Source: Nitrososphaerales archaeon
Lineage (GTDB): Archaea > Thermoproteota > Nitrososphaeria > Nitrososphaerales > CADDZS01
NCBI GenBank assembly: GCA_030041295.1
Contig: JASHOD010000148.1
Coordinates: 1 to 36,304, forward strand
Length of the DNA stretch: 36,304 nucleotides
Reading direction: 5' to 3'
Shown here piece by piece: positions 1 through 7,798 of this stretch (positions are counted from its first letter, which is position 1; each line of letters begins with the position of its first letter). Made by a program: the position numbers and the translations under genes. A model generated the notes under the pieces. It ran no database searches. It saw only the letters and a list, made by a program, of their open reading frames with translations, and had not been told where the DNA came from.

Positions 1-700
1 TCCTAGAAACGTATTTTGTAGGGTCTCTCACGGGCATTCTCAAATCCATTTCACGAAGCAAAAGTCTGTAAGACTGCGCAAGCTTCCCCTTCTTGATATT
101 GCTAGCCTCCGATAGATCCTTTAGGTTTCTTGGAGTCTCTGCGTCACGTAGCGCCGCGTACAACGAAGCGGCGATCATCTCGGAAATTGATCTTCCCCGA
201 ACCAGCCTCCTCTCAACAGCTTTTCTATAGATATAAGCCGCCTTTTCCACGACGGCATTGGTCGCATTGATCTTCTGCGCCAACCTCTCGAGTTCGCTGA
301 AGGCTTGCCTCAAATTTCGGTCGAGCGAAGGATGGACGCGACTCCTTTTGTCCCAAGTTCGAAGTCTCTCGACGGTAGACCTCATTGACGCTTCGAGAGC
401 TTTCCCCGACACATCTCTGTTCTCAAGGCCTATTACAGTAGATAGACCCATGTCATCCCTTGCAAGAGTGCTCGGGGTTCCGACACGGCTTCTATCATCG
501 TCTCCCTGCTCGCGAGTAAAGTTCCTCCACTCCGGTCCCTCCGAGACGATCATGTCGTTTACGACATAGCCACAATTAGTGCAAACCTGTTCTCCACTAG
601 TACTATCCAAAACCATAGACGCTTTTCCACATCTGGGGCATTTGTACAAAGAACTTGTTCGGCCCCGAGTCATAAGTCTGCTATTACTTTCGATACTCAT
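1..700 (-). CDS. tfb: Transcription initiation factor IIB (TFB), 3' end cut by window
   Basis: Translated from the ATG at 700 down to the window edge this gives 233 residues. Near the N-terminus (about residues 19-39) is a zinc ribbon, CPRCG ... CTNCG, followed by the B-reader/linker stretch GPEWRNF and then DDRSRVGTP and GLST, all classic TFB signatures. The first cyclin-like repeat follows (KAAYIYRKAVERRLVRGRS, ISEMIAASLYAALR). TFB bridges TATA-bound TBP and RNA polymerase in archaeal transcription initiation. The frame stays open to base 1, so the second cyclin repeat lies outside the window. TATA-like tracts sit upstream at 731-740 and 747-760. Family assignment is firm; which TFB paralogue it is cannot be told from here. 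Confidence 0.95.
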   Translation of the reverse strand, partial: MSIESNSRLMTRGRTSSLYKCPRCGKASMVLDSTSGEQVCTNCGYVVNDMIVSEGPEWRNFTREQGDDDRSRVGTPSTLARDDMGLSTVIGLENRDVSGKALEASMRSTVERLRTWDKRSRVHPSLDRNLRQAFSELERLAQKINATNAVVEKAAYIYRKAVERRLVRGRSISEMIAASLYAALRDAETPRNLKDLSEASNIKKGKLAQSYRLLLREMDLRMPVRDPTKYVSR

Positions 701-730
701 TTCTAACTCACCACAAATCCTCTAGGAAAC

Positions 731-760
731 ATTATATATTGAGCTTCCATATATATAAAT
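731..760 (-). promoter_or_regulatory. Promoter of tfb: two TATA-like boxes
   Basis: Read on the minus strand, ATTTATATATATGG occupies 760-747 and AATATATAAT occupies 740-731. The distal box would place the start of transcription near 728 (about 28 nt leader). The proximal box would place it within roughly 10 nt of the ATG. Both are inferred from archaeal spacing rules only. Confidence 0.55.
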
Positions 761-802
761 CTTTATCAATATGGGTTGCCTTATTGCAATTGTTCGTCGC
801 TC

Positions 803-1100
803 GTTTAAATAGAAACGCCGGTTAAGAGCTAATTATCGCCGCGTGATACGCCCTTAATGGAAGCCCAAGATCAGCGCTGAGTCTGCAATAAAGTGGCACG
901 GAACAGCTGTTCCCGCGAATGAGCCCTTTGTCCTCCAAACTACCCAAAGACCTATAGCTAGTGCGGACTCGAAGCCCTTTTGGTGTTCAGCCCCGGGCTG
1001 AGATCTCAAGACTCCAGTAGTTTACTAGAGTGAGGGAGTAGTTAGTGCACAAATTAGGGCATTCTTAGAAATAACGTTCTTGTGCCGCACTGGCTTAGGT
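803..1100 (+). ncRNA. Candidate non-coding RNA with its own TATA box
   Basis: A strong archaeal TATA box, GTTTAAATAGAAA, lies at 803-815 on the plus strand, predicting a transcript start near 832-838, yet no credible reading frame follows before the convergent gene ending at 1461. The following ~250 nt can form several hairpins: a perfect 14-bp palindrome at 900-913 (GGAACAGCTGTTCC), a short GC stem at 988-1000, a stem at 1011-1031 (ACTC.AGTA / TACT.GAGT), and a longer pairing of AGTGCACAA near 1042-1050 with TTGTGCCGCACT near 1080-1091. I looked for RNase P and SRP RNA conserved cores and did not recognise them. The 3' end is a guess. It could also be a decayed gene. Confidence 0.3.
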
Positions 1101-1460
1101 TCGCAGATGTCAATACTGCCGAGTAAGGATATTGTTACGAGAATTTCATGAGTTGAAGATACAATTGGCATTAGAGCTTGGGATCTACTGCAATAAAGCA
1201 ATTCTTTACGATGACTCTAAAGTAGCCACTCGTCGATTCCTATTCGCAGTCCACTTGCGCTCGATTCAATGAAGGACGCCACAATCAGGCGCCCTTTCAA
1301 GGACATTTGGATCATGAAACTTCTCCTCTGTTCCTAACAACTCAATCTAGTGAAGCTCGAGTCTTTCTGAATCGATCCGCGCTAACAATGATGGGCACTA
1401 GCCTAGGAAACGCAAGTACAATTATTTCATTAATTAGAAAAACCACTATGGAATCCTAAG
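1101..1460. other. Intergenic stretch, nothing recognised
   Basis: About 360 bases between the candidate RNA and the stop codon of the CoxG-type gene. All frames on both strands are broken by stops and I see no tRNA, repeat array or clear promoter. Confidence 0.4.
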
Positions 1461-1919
1461 TTAGGACTCTAGCTTACTCTTAACGCAGGTGGCAAACTCG
1501 CTTGCTTGTCTTTTTACAAGGTCCTTGCCTATCATGGAAATCGCTGTTTTGCCTGTCACAGAAATTGGCTTTATCTCAAGATTATACTTCACTATCGTAC
1601 TTTCGTTATCTTTTCTTCCTGCTCCTTCGGAAATTAGATCTACAATTCCTTTGATTTCGGCGTCGGAGCCTTCCGCGGCAAATGATAAGTGTTCACCGAC
1701 TCTTTGATCCAACAATCTCGCTTTCAATTCAAAGGTTCTTGAAATATAACCCAGTTTCACCTTGACTTTGAAAATAGCACTCGTGGAGTCGATAGGAGTA
1801 ACCTGCTCACAGCCAGGAATACACGACCCAATATTTGAGAGGTCTGTGAAGAATTCGTAACATTTACTCGGTTGGGAACGAACAGATATTACTTCGCTTG
1901 CCTGGACACTCGAGGGCAA
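1461..1919 (-). CDS. CoxG-family SRPBCC-fold protein
   Basis: 152 residues matching the carbon monoxide dehydrogenase subunit G (CoxG) type of the SRPBCC (START-like, hydrophobic-pocket) superfamily. Visible features are the opening beta strand with SVRSQPSKCYEFFTDL, then LSNIGSCIPGCEQV (the family's 'P...G..PG...v' segment), the central VKVKLGYISRTFELKARL strands, and a C-terminal long helix KDLVKRQASEFATCVKSKL. The length is typical. In bacteria CoxG anchors CO dehydrogenase at the membrane, but archaeal single-copy homologues without cox genes nearby, as here, have no proven role; lipid or ligand binding is the fold-level expectation. The start is TTG at 1919, with an A/T-rich TATA-like tract at about 1945-1960 giving a very short leader. 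Confidence 0.8.
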   Translation of the reverse strand: MPSSVQASEVISVRSQPSKCYEFFTDLSNIGSCIPGCEQVTPIDSTSAIFKVKVKLGYISRTFELKARLLDQRVGEHLSFAAEGSDAEIKGIVDLISEGAGRKDNESTIVKYNLEIKPISVTGKTAISMIGKDLVKRQASEFATCVKSKLES

Positions 1920-1989
1920 ATTTGTAATGAAGGACTTGAAACTTAGTAAATAACGATTCTATCTCGTCGTGGAGAAAAAAAGGAGGCAA

Positions 1990-2319
1990 TTATGCCGTGG
2001 CGAGCGGTGCCGCAACTAGATTAAGTTGAGTTCTCACAGATTCATATGTCTTTAAAACGCGTTCGCCTTTTTCGGTCAGCACGTACCTTTTCTTTCTTTC
2101 CTGCTCTTCAATCCTTACCAAACCCTGCCCCTCAAGAGATCTAATGAATCCCTGCATCACGCTCCATGATAAATTGGAGCGGTACATTATGTGCGTTGGT
2201 CGACCAGCTCCTTCTTTTATGGCAAAAAGTATATCCAATTTGACCTCCATTCGAGATCGTCTCACGCCTGCAAGGAAAGCGGATTCGTCCGTGCTCAAAA
2301 CACCTTTGTACCAATTCAT
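1990..2319 (-). CDS. ArnR1-like winged helix-turn-helix regulator
   Basis: 109 residues. Residues about 23-92 form a winged helix of the ArnR1-like/HTH_45 type abundant in Thaumarchaeota: helix 1 MEVKLDILFAIKEGA, the characteristic PTHIMYRSNLSWSVMQGFI (ligand of 'any', recognition helix region), the LEGQGLVRI turn and wing, and YVLTEKGERVLK closing. Such proteins act as small DNA-binding repressors or activators; the target is unknown. It lies 70 bp upstream of the CoxG gene on the same strand and may be co-transcribed with it. The start chosen is the ATG at 2319; an internal ATG at residue 24 would keep the whole domain, so the first 20 residues are uncertain. Confidence 0.85.
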   Translation of the reverse strand: MNWYKGVLSTDESAFLAGVRRSRMEVKLDILFAIKEGAGRPTHIMYRSNLSWSVMQGFIRSLEGQGLVRIEEQERKKRYVLTEKGERVLKTYESVRTQLNLVAAPLATA

Positions 2320-2733
2320 GAAGAAAGTATTTTCCTAAATCAATTGTTTAACCGTTCTTCAAACGAAGCGGAGACAGGGGCCCTAAAAAGTCTCAAACAG
2401 AATAGATTCGGATTTTCTAGTTTCTTTCGAATAGATAGTAGATCAGCTTAGTGGCATCCAAGAGAGAGTCACCGGTTCGATGTCTCAATCTGACACTCTC
2501 TTTTATTTCAAATGTATAATTAGCGCAGAATTCGTTGTTGTGAAAATGAAAGAATCCCAAATCGGGCTCGGCTTGTTGCAAATAGAATCAGAGCGACTGG
2601 CCCAATAAAACTGGAAGATATTCCGCCTCGCTCTCAGGATTAGGCATGCTTATCTATCTGTTTATTCCTCATTGAAGGCCCCAAAAAGAAGACGGCGGCT
2701 CTTTCCAAAATCGCGCAGATCTGAATTTCCCAT
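2320..2733. other. Divergent intergenic region with a weak hairpin
   Basis: This 414-bp gap separates the winged helix gene from the FtsZ-like gene and should hold both promoters. A 7-bp inverted repeat, AGAGAGT (2463-2469) and ACTCTCT (2495-2501), with a 25-nt loop is followed by TTTATTTC, which could act as a plus-strand terminator or simply be chance. A TTCGA stretch inside the loop looks like a tRNA T-loop but has no stems around it. Confidence 0.3.
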
Positions 2734-3714
2734 ATGGTATCTAGATCAGATACATTTCTTACGAGCTCTGGACCAATCGTAACCAATCGGCAGATCCGCC
2801 CGACTAGAGTTGCAATTTTACATGGTTCGAAAATTCCCGACTGTAATATGTCTCAAGATCAGATTCACAACACCCTCGCACAAATTTTTCTTCCGCTCAA
2901 CGCTCGAATTTTTTCAGTATTAGAAATGACGCAGGCAGGTATGAGTGATCTCGTATCCTCGCAGGCCTACGATGTTGTATGCCTTATAGGTGAAGCACAA
3001 GAATTTGATTTTAGCAGGAGAAAGAGCAATCCGACTTCATCACGATTGAGGTTAGGGAGCATTGGTGGAGGAGGAACCGAGAGCGAGATTCAGCGAATTG
3101 ACGCGAACTCTTTGATTCTGGCTTTCGCACCTAACGCCTACTTCCGTGATGTCAAGAGCTACTTGAGAATTGCAGATGCCGTAGTACTCTGCGACATGGT
3201 CGCTAAGAATTGGCTTCTTCAAGTCGCCGAGGTAGTATATCGCTTCCTCGAAAGTTTGGTTGTGCCAAGCATGCTAAACATAGATCTTGCGGATGTGAAG
3301 CACATAGCAAAAGGCATAGGACTAGCTTTCAATATATCTGAAGATAATAGCAAAAAGTTGATCAACCTCCTTCCGAAATCCTGCCTAGTTGCAAGGTCCG
3401 CACTTCTCCATTTCTCATGCGACCCCGATGTTCGATTGAAAGAAGTCTATTCAATTTCAAAGGCGATTGCCCTAAAGAAAGGAATTACCGACGTTGACAC
3501 GCAGATCAACACTCATTCTGACGCAAAGAAAGTCATTAGGAAAGTTAACGTGAAAATGGGAATCAGAATAAATGAGGCAATAAGGAAGGATACTATTGCG
3601 CCTTCTTCGCCTTCCTCCGGGCAGGGCCAAAATGAAATGGGAACGGAGGGGGAAGAAGATGATGATGCCGCCAGAAAGAGAATAAGCCTGACGGCTATTC
3701 TCTTCGGACTCTAA
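2734..3714 (+). CDS. Divergent FtsZ/tubulin-superfamily protein with degenerate GTPase domain
   Basis: 326 residues. The C-terminal half matches the tubulin/FtsZ fold: residues 131-190 (AFAPNAYFRDV, IADAVVLCDMVAKN, FLESLVVPSMLNIDLADVKHI) follow FtsZ helices up to the hallmark invariant segment 'NvDfADVk', present as NIDLADVK at 182-189. Then come ARSALLHFSCDPDVRLKEVYSISKAIA and the strand VNVKMGIRI of the FtsZ C-terminal domain. The N-terminal half is short and lacks a recognisable GGGTGTG tubulin signature; only GGGG at 111-114 is reminiscent of it. A Gly/Ser/acidic linker (290-312) precedes a hydrophobic tail, ISLTAILFGL. Thaumarchaeota are known to carry divergent FtsZ homologues lacking GTP-binding residues, with division instead relying on Cdv proteins. 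The role here is unknown, and it may not bind GTP. Confidence 0.75.
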   Translation: MVSRSDTFLTSSGPIVTNRQIRPTRVAILHGSKIPDCNMSQDQIHNTLAQIFLPLNARIFSVLEMTQAGMSDLVSSQAYDVVCLIGEAQEFDFSRRKSNPTSSRLRLGSIGGGGTESEIQRIDANSLILAFAPNAYFRDVKSYLRIADAVVLCDMVAKNWLLQVAEVVYRFLESLVVPSMLNIDLADVKHIAKGIGLAFNISEDNSKKLINLLPKSCLVARSALLHFSCDPDVRLKEVYSISKAIALKKGITDVDTQINTHSDAKKVIRKVNVKMGIRINEAIRKDTIAPSSPSSGQGQNEMGTEGEEDDDAARKRISLTAILFGL

Positions 3715-4031
3715 ACTAGACAGCGCTTCTTTAGAGCAGATATGCGATAAGTGCCAATCAGTACATCCAGCTTGGGTGTTCCTCTCTTCCCTGCGACTGG
3801 GCAATTGGCAAGAAACGCGCAATCGAGACAGCTAGATCTTAAATTAATGTCAAAATTTACTTCCTCTCCAACTTCAAGAGGAATCCGGGAGGAAGACGAT
3901 GATCGTACTCTTGTCTGAGAGGATTCTGACGACGAATTTGATGGTTTTTTCAGACTCATATTAGGACTCTGCAAATCTGGCATTGTTTCCCTAGTAGAAA
4001 AACGTAGCTGAGATCTGTATCCAGAATTCAT
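3711..4031 (-). CDS. Small hypothetical protein with C-terminal Cys motif
   Basis: 106 residues, not recognised. The N-terminal half is Ser-rich and looks disordered. The C-terminal ~40 residues are more structured in character, with C68-x2-C71-x5-C77 (SCLDCAFLANCP) followed by a basic segment and a last Cys at 104, suggesting metal or Fe-S binding. It converges on the FtsZ-like gene and the two stop codons overlap by 4 bp, an arrangement expected of two real compact genes rather than of a chance frame. The start could instead be the internal ATG at residue 17 or 25. No Shine-Dalgarno sequence or close TATA is evident. Confidence 0.45.
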   Translation of the reverse strand: MNSGYRSQLRFSTRETMPDLQSPNMSLKKPSNSSSESSQTRVRSSSSSRIPLEVGEEVNFDINLRSSCLDCAFLANCPVAGKRGTPKLDVLIGTYRISALKKRCLV

Positions 4032-4621
4032 AAAGCGAAATTTAGGCGTTCCAACTCCGATACTAGCGGAAACCGATAGCTGTTCTTCTTGCTTTCAAAT
4101 CGATCGTGGAACGATGAAGCAGGAGAATTCATCATACGTCAAATAGGATCACGAATTACCTTGGTTTCATAACGGCAGTTGTTCAGATTTGCTGGGATAT
4201 GGCTATGCGAAAATTCAATCTATTCTTTGCAAAGGGAAAATTTGCTTACGTTATCAAAAAAGCGATAAACGACTTTTAAAAGCCACTCGACGGATTTTCA
4301 ACTATGTTTCACCATTCCAGCTAATTTCAAGCTGAGGATGAAGAAAACCGCCCCGATGTTACATTCTTCTAGTAGAATGGACTTGGCACGAATTTGCTTA
4401 TCATGATACCCGAAGGGAAAAATTATTATTCTGTAATGCGTAATTATCAGAGATATTCTCGTTTCAGTGAAGAAGGAAACAGATGTGTCATTATGATCCA
4501 AGTGAGTGCGATTTATTATTAATTGCCTACGTAGAGGACAGCAAAGCCTTATCTGTTTCTACTTCAAAGACTAATAAAATACAATAAATCGTAAAGATGG
4601 AGAGAGGAGTTAGCTGATCAG
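4032..4621. other. Long intergenic region with an orphan TATA-like palindrome
   Basis: 590 bp without a credible gene. CTTTTAAAAG at 4273-4282 is a symmetrical TATA-like box that could fire either way; to the right the nearest gene start is 340 bp away, to the left 240 bp. The DNA between 4290 and 4600 is A/T-rich with no long frame on the plus strand. The promoter of the radical SAM gene probably lies in 4540-4600. Confidence 0.35.
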
Positions 4622-6307
4622 TTGGCCAAGTATGTTCTAGTCTCGGACACGACACTTTCTCACGATTATCGTAATTTCCCCTTACTTGATTTCCTTCCGA
4701 GCGCCCCGACGGACTATCTTCCCGGACCTGTTTATTCATATCTCAAAGGACGACCTCCAAAAGGTGAGAAAGGAAGAGCGGCTTTCGCAACGTACCCGCT
4801 GCGGAAACTAGAGGCGGCTCTCCTCAAAGATTATACTTCTGATGAAATAGTCGTAGCACACGAGGATCATGTAGAGGATTTCATCGATTCGGATACGGAA
4901 CTCATAGGAGTTACCACCATGGACCCCCTCGGGATAGCGCCTCTCACGATGTCCTACCAGATCTTCTTTGGGACTACGGGACCGGCATGGGTCGCGAGAG
5001 AATTTGAGCGATTAATGACGCGCGTCAACCGGGCTCGTAAAGGCAAGAAGGCGAAACTTGTGGTTGGAGGGCCGGGAGTATGGGAACTGACTGTTAGACC
5101 GGAAATGCTCGATGAGTACAACATTGATTATGCTTTCCAAGGAGAGGCGGATGACATCATCTGCGATCTCTTTCGCTACATTGTTGATGGTACTGAACCT
5201 GTTCATGATTTTTACAGAGGGTTCCAAACCTTTGACAGCCATTTCCACAAGCAGTGGCATGGACATGACAAGTTCATTACGCGTTACCAATTCGCGAAAC
5301 AATTCCCGAAACTGGATGAGATACCTCCAATTGTGAGTCCCACGATCAAAGGAATGGTCGAGGTGATGCGAGGATGTGGCATCGGATGCGATTTCTGCGA
5401 GGTCACCTTACGCCCGTTGCGTTACTATACGCCGATGCAAGTGCGAAAAGAGCTTGAGGTCAATGTGAAGGCAGGAATAAACCATGCGTGGCTACACAGC
5501 GACGAGATATTTGCGTATAATCACGGGCGAAACTTTGTGCCTAATGCTGACGCTATCTTGGAATTGTTCCAAGTCGTAATGACGACGAAAGGAGTTGAGC
5601 ACACAAATCCAACGCACGGACGAATTTCAATCCCAGCGGCCTATCCTGAATTGCTGAAGAAAATGACCGAAGTGATGAAAGCAGGTCCGGATAATTGGAT
5701 CGGGCTGCAGGTAGGAGTGGAAACGGGCAGCGATAGACTCGCAAAGATGCATATGCCAAACAAGACCTTGCCCCTCAAGATCGGCCCTGACGGCTCTTGG
5801 CATGATATCGTGTGGCAGGGAACATACGTGATGAACAAGTATTACTGGAGGCCCGCTTTCACGTGTCAGGTTGGTCAAGCAGGCGAAACCCCCGAGGACA
5901 ACTGGGAGACAGTCGCTCTGATTAACAAGATGAGCGATTCATTCCTCGATGACGGAAGACCCTTCGAGTTTACAATCACGCCGATGCAAAACGTTCCTCT
6001 GGGCCTAATGAAGAACAGGGAATTCTCCTCGATTACGCTCGATGAATCTCAGCTCGCCGTGTACTACGCCTCTTACAGGCATCTCGCAAAAGTAGCTACT
6101 AGGGACGCTTTTGCTAGAGGACGTAGCGGTCGAGATCCAAATCCCCTCTCGAGGCTCGGGACAGGAACTTTGATCAGTCTTGGAGGGCGCATGATGCTTC
6201 GAGTCGTAGCCTCGATGTGCAAAAGGAAGGGGCTGGACCTTGACAAGGCAGCTCACTACGGGCTCGAAAGGAAGGCGCCACAGGCTCCTTCGATTCCTGC
6301 TGTTTAG
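4622..6307 (+). CDS. Radical SAM protein with B12-binding-type N-terminal domain
   Basis: 561 residues. Residues about 60-190 resemble the cobalamin-binding (Rossmann) domain found before radical SAM cores, with KLVVGGPGVWE and DYAFQGEADDIICDLFRYI. The radical SAM cluster motif is C252-x3-C256-x2-C259 in MRGCGIGCDFCEVTLRPLRYY, binding a [4Fe-4S] cluster that cleaves S-adenosylmethionine. Later GLQVGVETGSDRLAKMHMPNK fits the SAM-contact strand of the barrel. The exact substrate is unknown; homologues of this layout include methyltransferases and ring-forming enzymes. The start is TTG at 4622: KYVLVSDTTLSHDYRNF looks like conserved protein right from the beginning, and GAGAGGAG at 4602-4609 is a plausible ribosome binding site 12 nt upstream. 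A nearby ATG at 4597 is in another frame and ends after six codons. Confidence 0.9.
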   Translation: MAKYVLVSDTTLSHDYRNFPLLDFLPSAPTDYLPGPVYSYLKGRPPKGEKGRAAFATYPLRKLEAALLKDYTSDEIVVAHEDHVEDFIDSDTELIGVTTMDPLGIAPLTMSYQIFFGTTGPAWVAREFERLMTRVNRARKGKKAKLVVGGPGVWELTVRPEMLDEYNIDYAFQGEADDIICDLFRYIVDGTEPVHDFYRGFQTFDSHFHKQWHGHDKFITRYQFAKQFPKLDEIPPIVSPTIKGMVEVMRGCGIGCDFCEVTLRPLRYYTPMQVRKELEVNVKAGINHAWLHSDEIFAYNHGRNFVPNADAILELFQVVMTTKGVEHTNPTHGRISIPAAYPELLKKMTEVMKAGPDNWIGLQVGVETGSDRLAKMHMPNKTLPLKIGPDGSWHDIVWQGTYVMNKYYWRPAFTCQVGQAGETPEDNWETVALINKMSDSFLDDGRPFEFTITPMQNVPLGLMKNREFSSITLDESQLAVYYASYRHLAKVATRDAFARGRSGRDPNPLSRLGTGTLISLGGRMMLRVVASMCKRKGLDLDKAAHYGLERKAPQAPSIPAV

Positions 6308-6318
6308 GGCGTAAGCAA

Positions 6319-6324
6319 TTTTTT
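6319..6324 (+). terminator. Oligo-T terminator after the radical SAM gene
   Basis: A run of six T residues sits about 12 nt after the stop codon. Archaeal RNA polymerase commonly terminates at such runs; no hairpin is present. Confidence 0.4.
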
Positions 6325-6455
6325 CCTGTTAGCTTTAAAAGGAAAACGGATCCACTCTCCTCTTCTTAGCCGTCAGGATGAGTAACAGACGACAGTCAAG
6401 TTGCAAAAGACAAAAGGCGCTTACGTTCAAGGCTTCCGAGTTAGATACTGAGAGC

Positions 6456-6734
6456 TTAAGCTAGCGAAGCAAGCAATTCCTTGTCGAACTCCATACTTGA
6501 TGTGACTAAGCACTTGTGGCCTATTGTATGATACACGCACAGAAAAGAACCGCAGGGGCAGTAGAAGCTTGCAGTTTCCTTTGTGAACTGATCTTGCGAA
6601 AGACACTTTGTGCAGTAGATGGTCCGTGCGAGCACCTTCACACTTTGCCGGACCCTTTGGAGCGGTTCTAGGTCTTCGTCCATATACGCTTCGTCTGAAG
6701 TGTTTTTTGGTTCTTCGTTTCCTTCTTCTGCCAA
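6456..6734 (-). CDS. AN1-like zinc finger protein
   Basis: 92 residues. After an acidic N-terminus (1-25) and a helix (26-38) there is a cluster C41-x2-C44-x14-C59-x1-C61-x4-C66-x2-H69-x3-H73-x1-C75. This follows the AN1 zinc finger order C2-C2-C-H-H-C almost exactly, with the canonical CxxC, CxC, CxxH and HxC pairs; the first spacer is slightly long and the H-H spacer is x3 rather than the usual x5. Eukaryotic AN1 proteins link ubiquitin and proteasome stress responses; archaeal AN1-like proteins are poorly understood. The start is TTG at 6734 because no ATG lies upstream in frame; an internal ATG at residue 18 is an alternative. A TATA-like TTATATTG lies at about 6776-6783. Confidence 0.7.
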   Translation of the reverse strand: MAEEGNEEPKNTSDEAYMDEDLEPLQRVRQSVKVLARTIYCTKCLSQDQFTKETASFYCPCGSFLCVYHTIGHKCLVTSSMEFDKELLASLA

Positions 6735-6928
6735 GGTTTTTGTTTTCGCTGATTTTGAGCTTTCATGAGAGTTTCAATATAAGCACGCTGAGTTTCAGCA
6801 TAGTACGCCGATTTGGTATTCGTGATTCGTTACAATGGTACTTGGTCTAGAATTTGATTTCTCTTGCGAGAACGTTATTCGTATTCGAGGAGTGAACGGC
6901 GACTATCTTCGAACTACAAGCTCGTCGG

Positions 6929-7666
6929 TTACAAATCAATCGTTAGCCAGTCCTTGGCCACGATGACTTCACCGTCGAAAGTTCTGCGCGCCTCGGAGAT
7001 GTATCGATCCTCCAGCGCTTGATTAGAGGGTGCGATGTGCGTCAAGACAAGCTTCTTGACTTCGGCTTTTGATGCAATCTCGCCAGCCTGACTTGCCGTT
7101 GAGTGGTTCGTTAATTTTGCGAGTGATTCTTGTCCAGAAAGGAACGTCGCATCATGAATCAACATGTCGCTACCGCGTGCAAATTTGGCAATCCTGAGAT
7201 CTTTTGCCGTATCACCGGTGTATACAAAATCGGTTTTGTTAACCTTCAATCTGAAAGCAATGTTTTCAGGATCATGAGTTGACGCGTGGTACAACACGTC
7301 TTTCTTCTTATCCGGAGTTTCGAATTTTATTTCGAAATTCACAAATCCAGATTCAGGCGTGCTTTGAAGTTTCAGAATTTTCTTGAGTGACGAGTTTGTT
7401 GTTGGAGAGGAAATTACTTGAAGAGTTTCTTTTCGACCCGCCATCGCCATCGCCCAGACAAGTCCCGTGAAATCCCCGATGTGATCGGAGTGGGTGTGGG
7501 AGATGTATAACTCTTTGATAGTAGTCAACGGAGTCTCCGTCTTTAGGAGATTGGAAAGAACTCCGAAGCCAATATCCACAAGTTTATCCTCGAACATGAA
7601 ACCAGCGCATGCTCTGGTCTTTGTTACAACGGAACCGCTAGTTCCTAGGAAGGTAAGTTTTGCCAA
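6929..7666 (-). CDS. Metallo-beta-lactamase-fold hydrolase, RNase Z-like
   Basis: 245 residues. The metal-binding signature HTHSDHIGD is at 57-65, preceded by the FLGTSGSVV strand and the TRACAGFMFEDKLVDIGFG segment typical of the RNase Z/ElaC and arylsulfatase-like branch. Further ligands are H in YHASTHDPEN, D in YTGDTAKD, D in MLIHDATFL, and the C-terminal H in LVLTHIAPS. RNase Z removes tRNA 3' trailers; the shortness (about 60 residues below canonical RNase Z) and the weak exosite region mean that another phosphodiesterase or hydrolase activity is equally possible. The start is TTG at 7666, since protein similarity begins right at KLTFLGTSG. A TATA-like box lies near 7700-7712. Confidence 0.85.
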   Translation of the reverse strand: MAKLTFLGTSGSVVTKTRACAGFMFEDKLVDIGFGVLSNLLKTETPLTTIKELYISHTHSDHIGDFTGLVWAMAMAGRKETLQVISSPTTNSSLKKILKLQSTPESGFVNFEIKFETPDKKKDVLYHASTHDPENIAFRLKVNKTDFVYTGDTAKDLRIAKFARGSDMLIHDATFLSGQESLAKLTNHSTASQAGEIASKAEVKKLVLTHIAPSNQALEDRYISEARRTFDGEVIVAKDWLTIDL

Positions 7667-7754
7667 TCTAACTTGTATTTGCTTTCTCGCTTGGTGTATT
7701 GAACTTATTGAGAAGAGGAGGAGGACGTTCCTAACCTAAGAAGGGCCAGTCGGG

Positions 7755-7765
7755 TGAAATTTAAG
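7755..7765 (+). promoter_or_regulatory. TATA box of the cNMP-binding protein gene
   Basis: GAAATTTAAG at 7755-7764 is about 40 nt ahead of the ATG at 7799 and predicts a transcript with a leader of only some 12-15 nt. Confidence 0.55.
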
Positions 7766-7798
7766 TAGCTGATAACATCCCTTCGAACAAGTCAAGCT

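Noticed and set aside
258..569. Open frame of 103 codons on the plus strand
   Set aside because: It lies entirely inside the TFB gene on the other strand, and the TFB translation has all family motifs.
2461..2510. TTCGA motif between inverted repeats as a tRNA T-arm
   Set aside because: No acceptor, anticodon or D stems can be formed around it.
4298..4501. 67-codon minus-strand frame in the gap before the radical SAM gene
   Set aside because: It has no ribosome binding site, no recognisable domain and atypical composition, and could not be supported.
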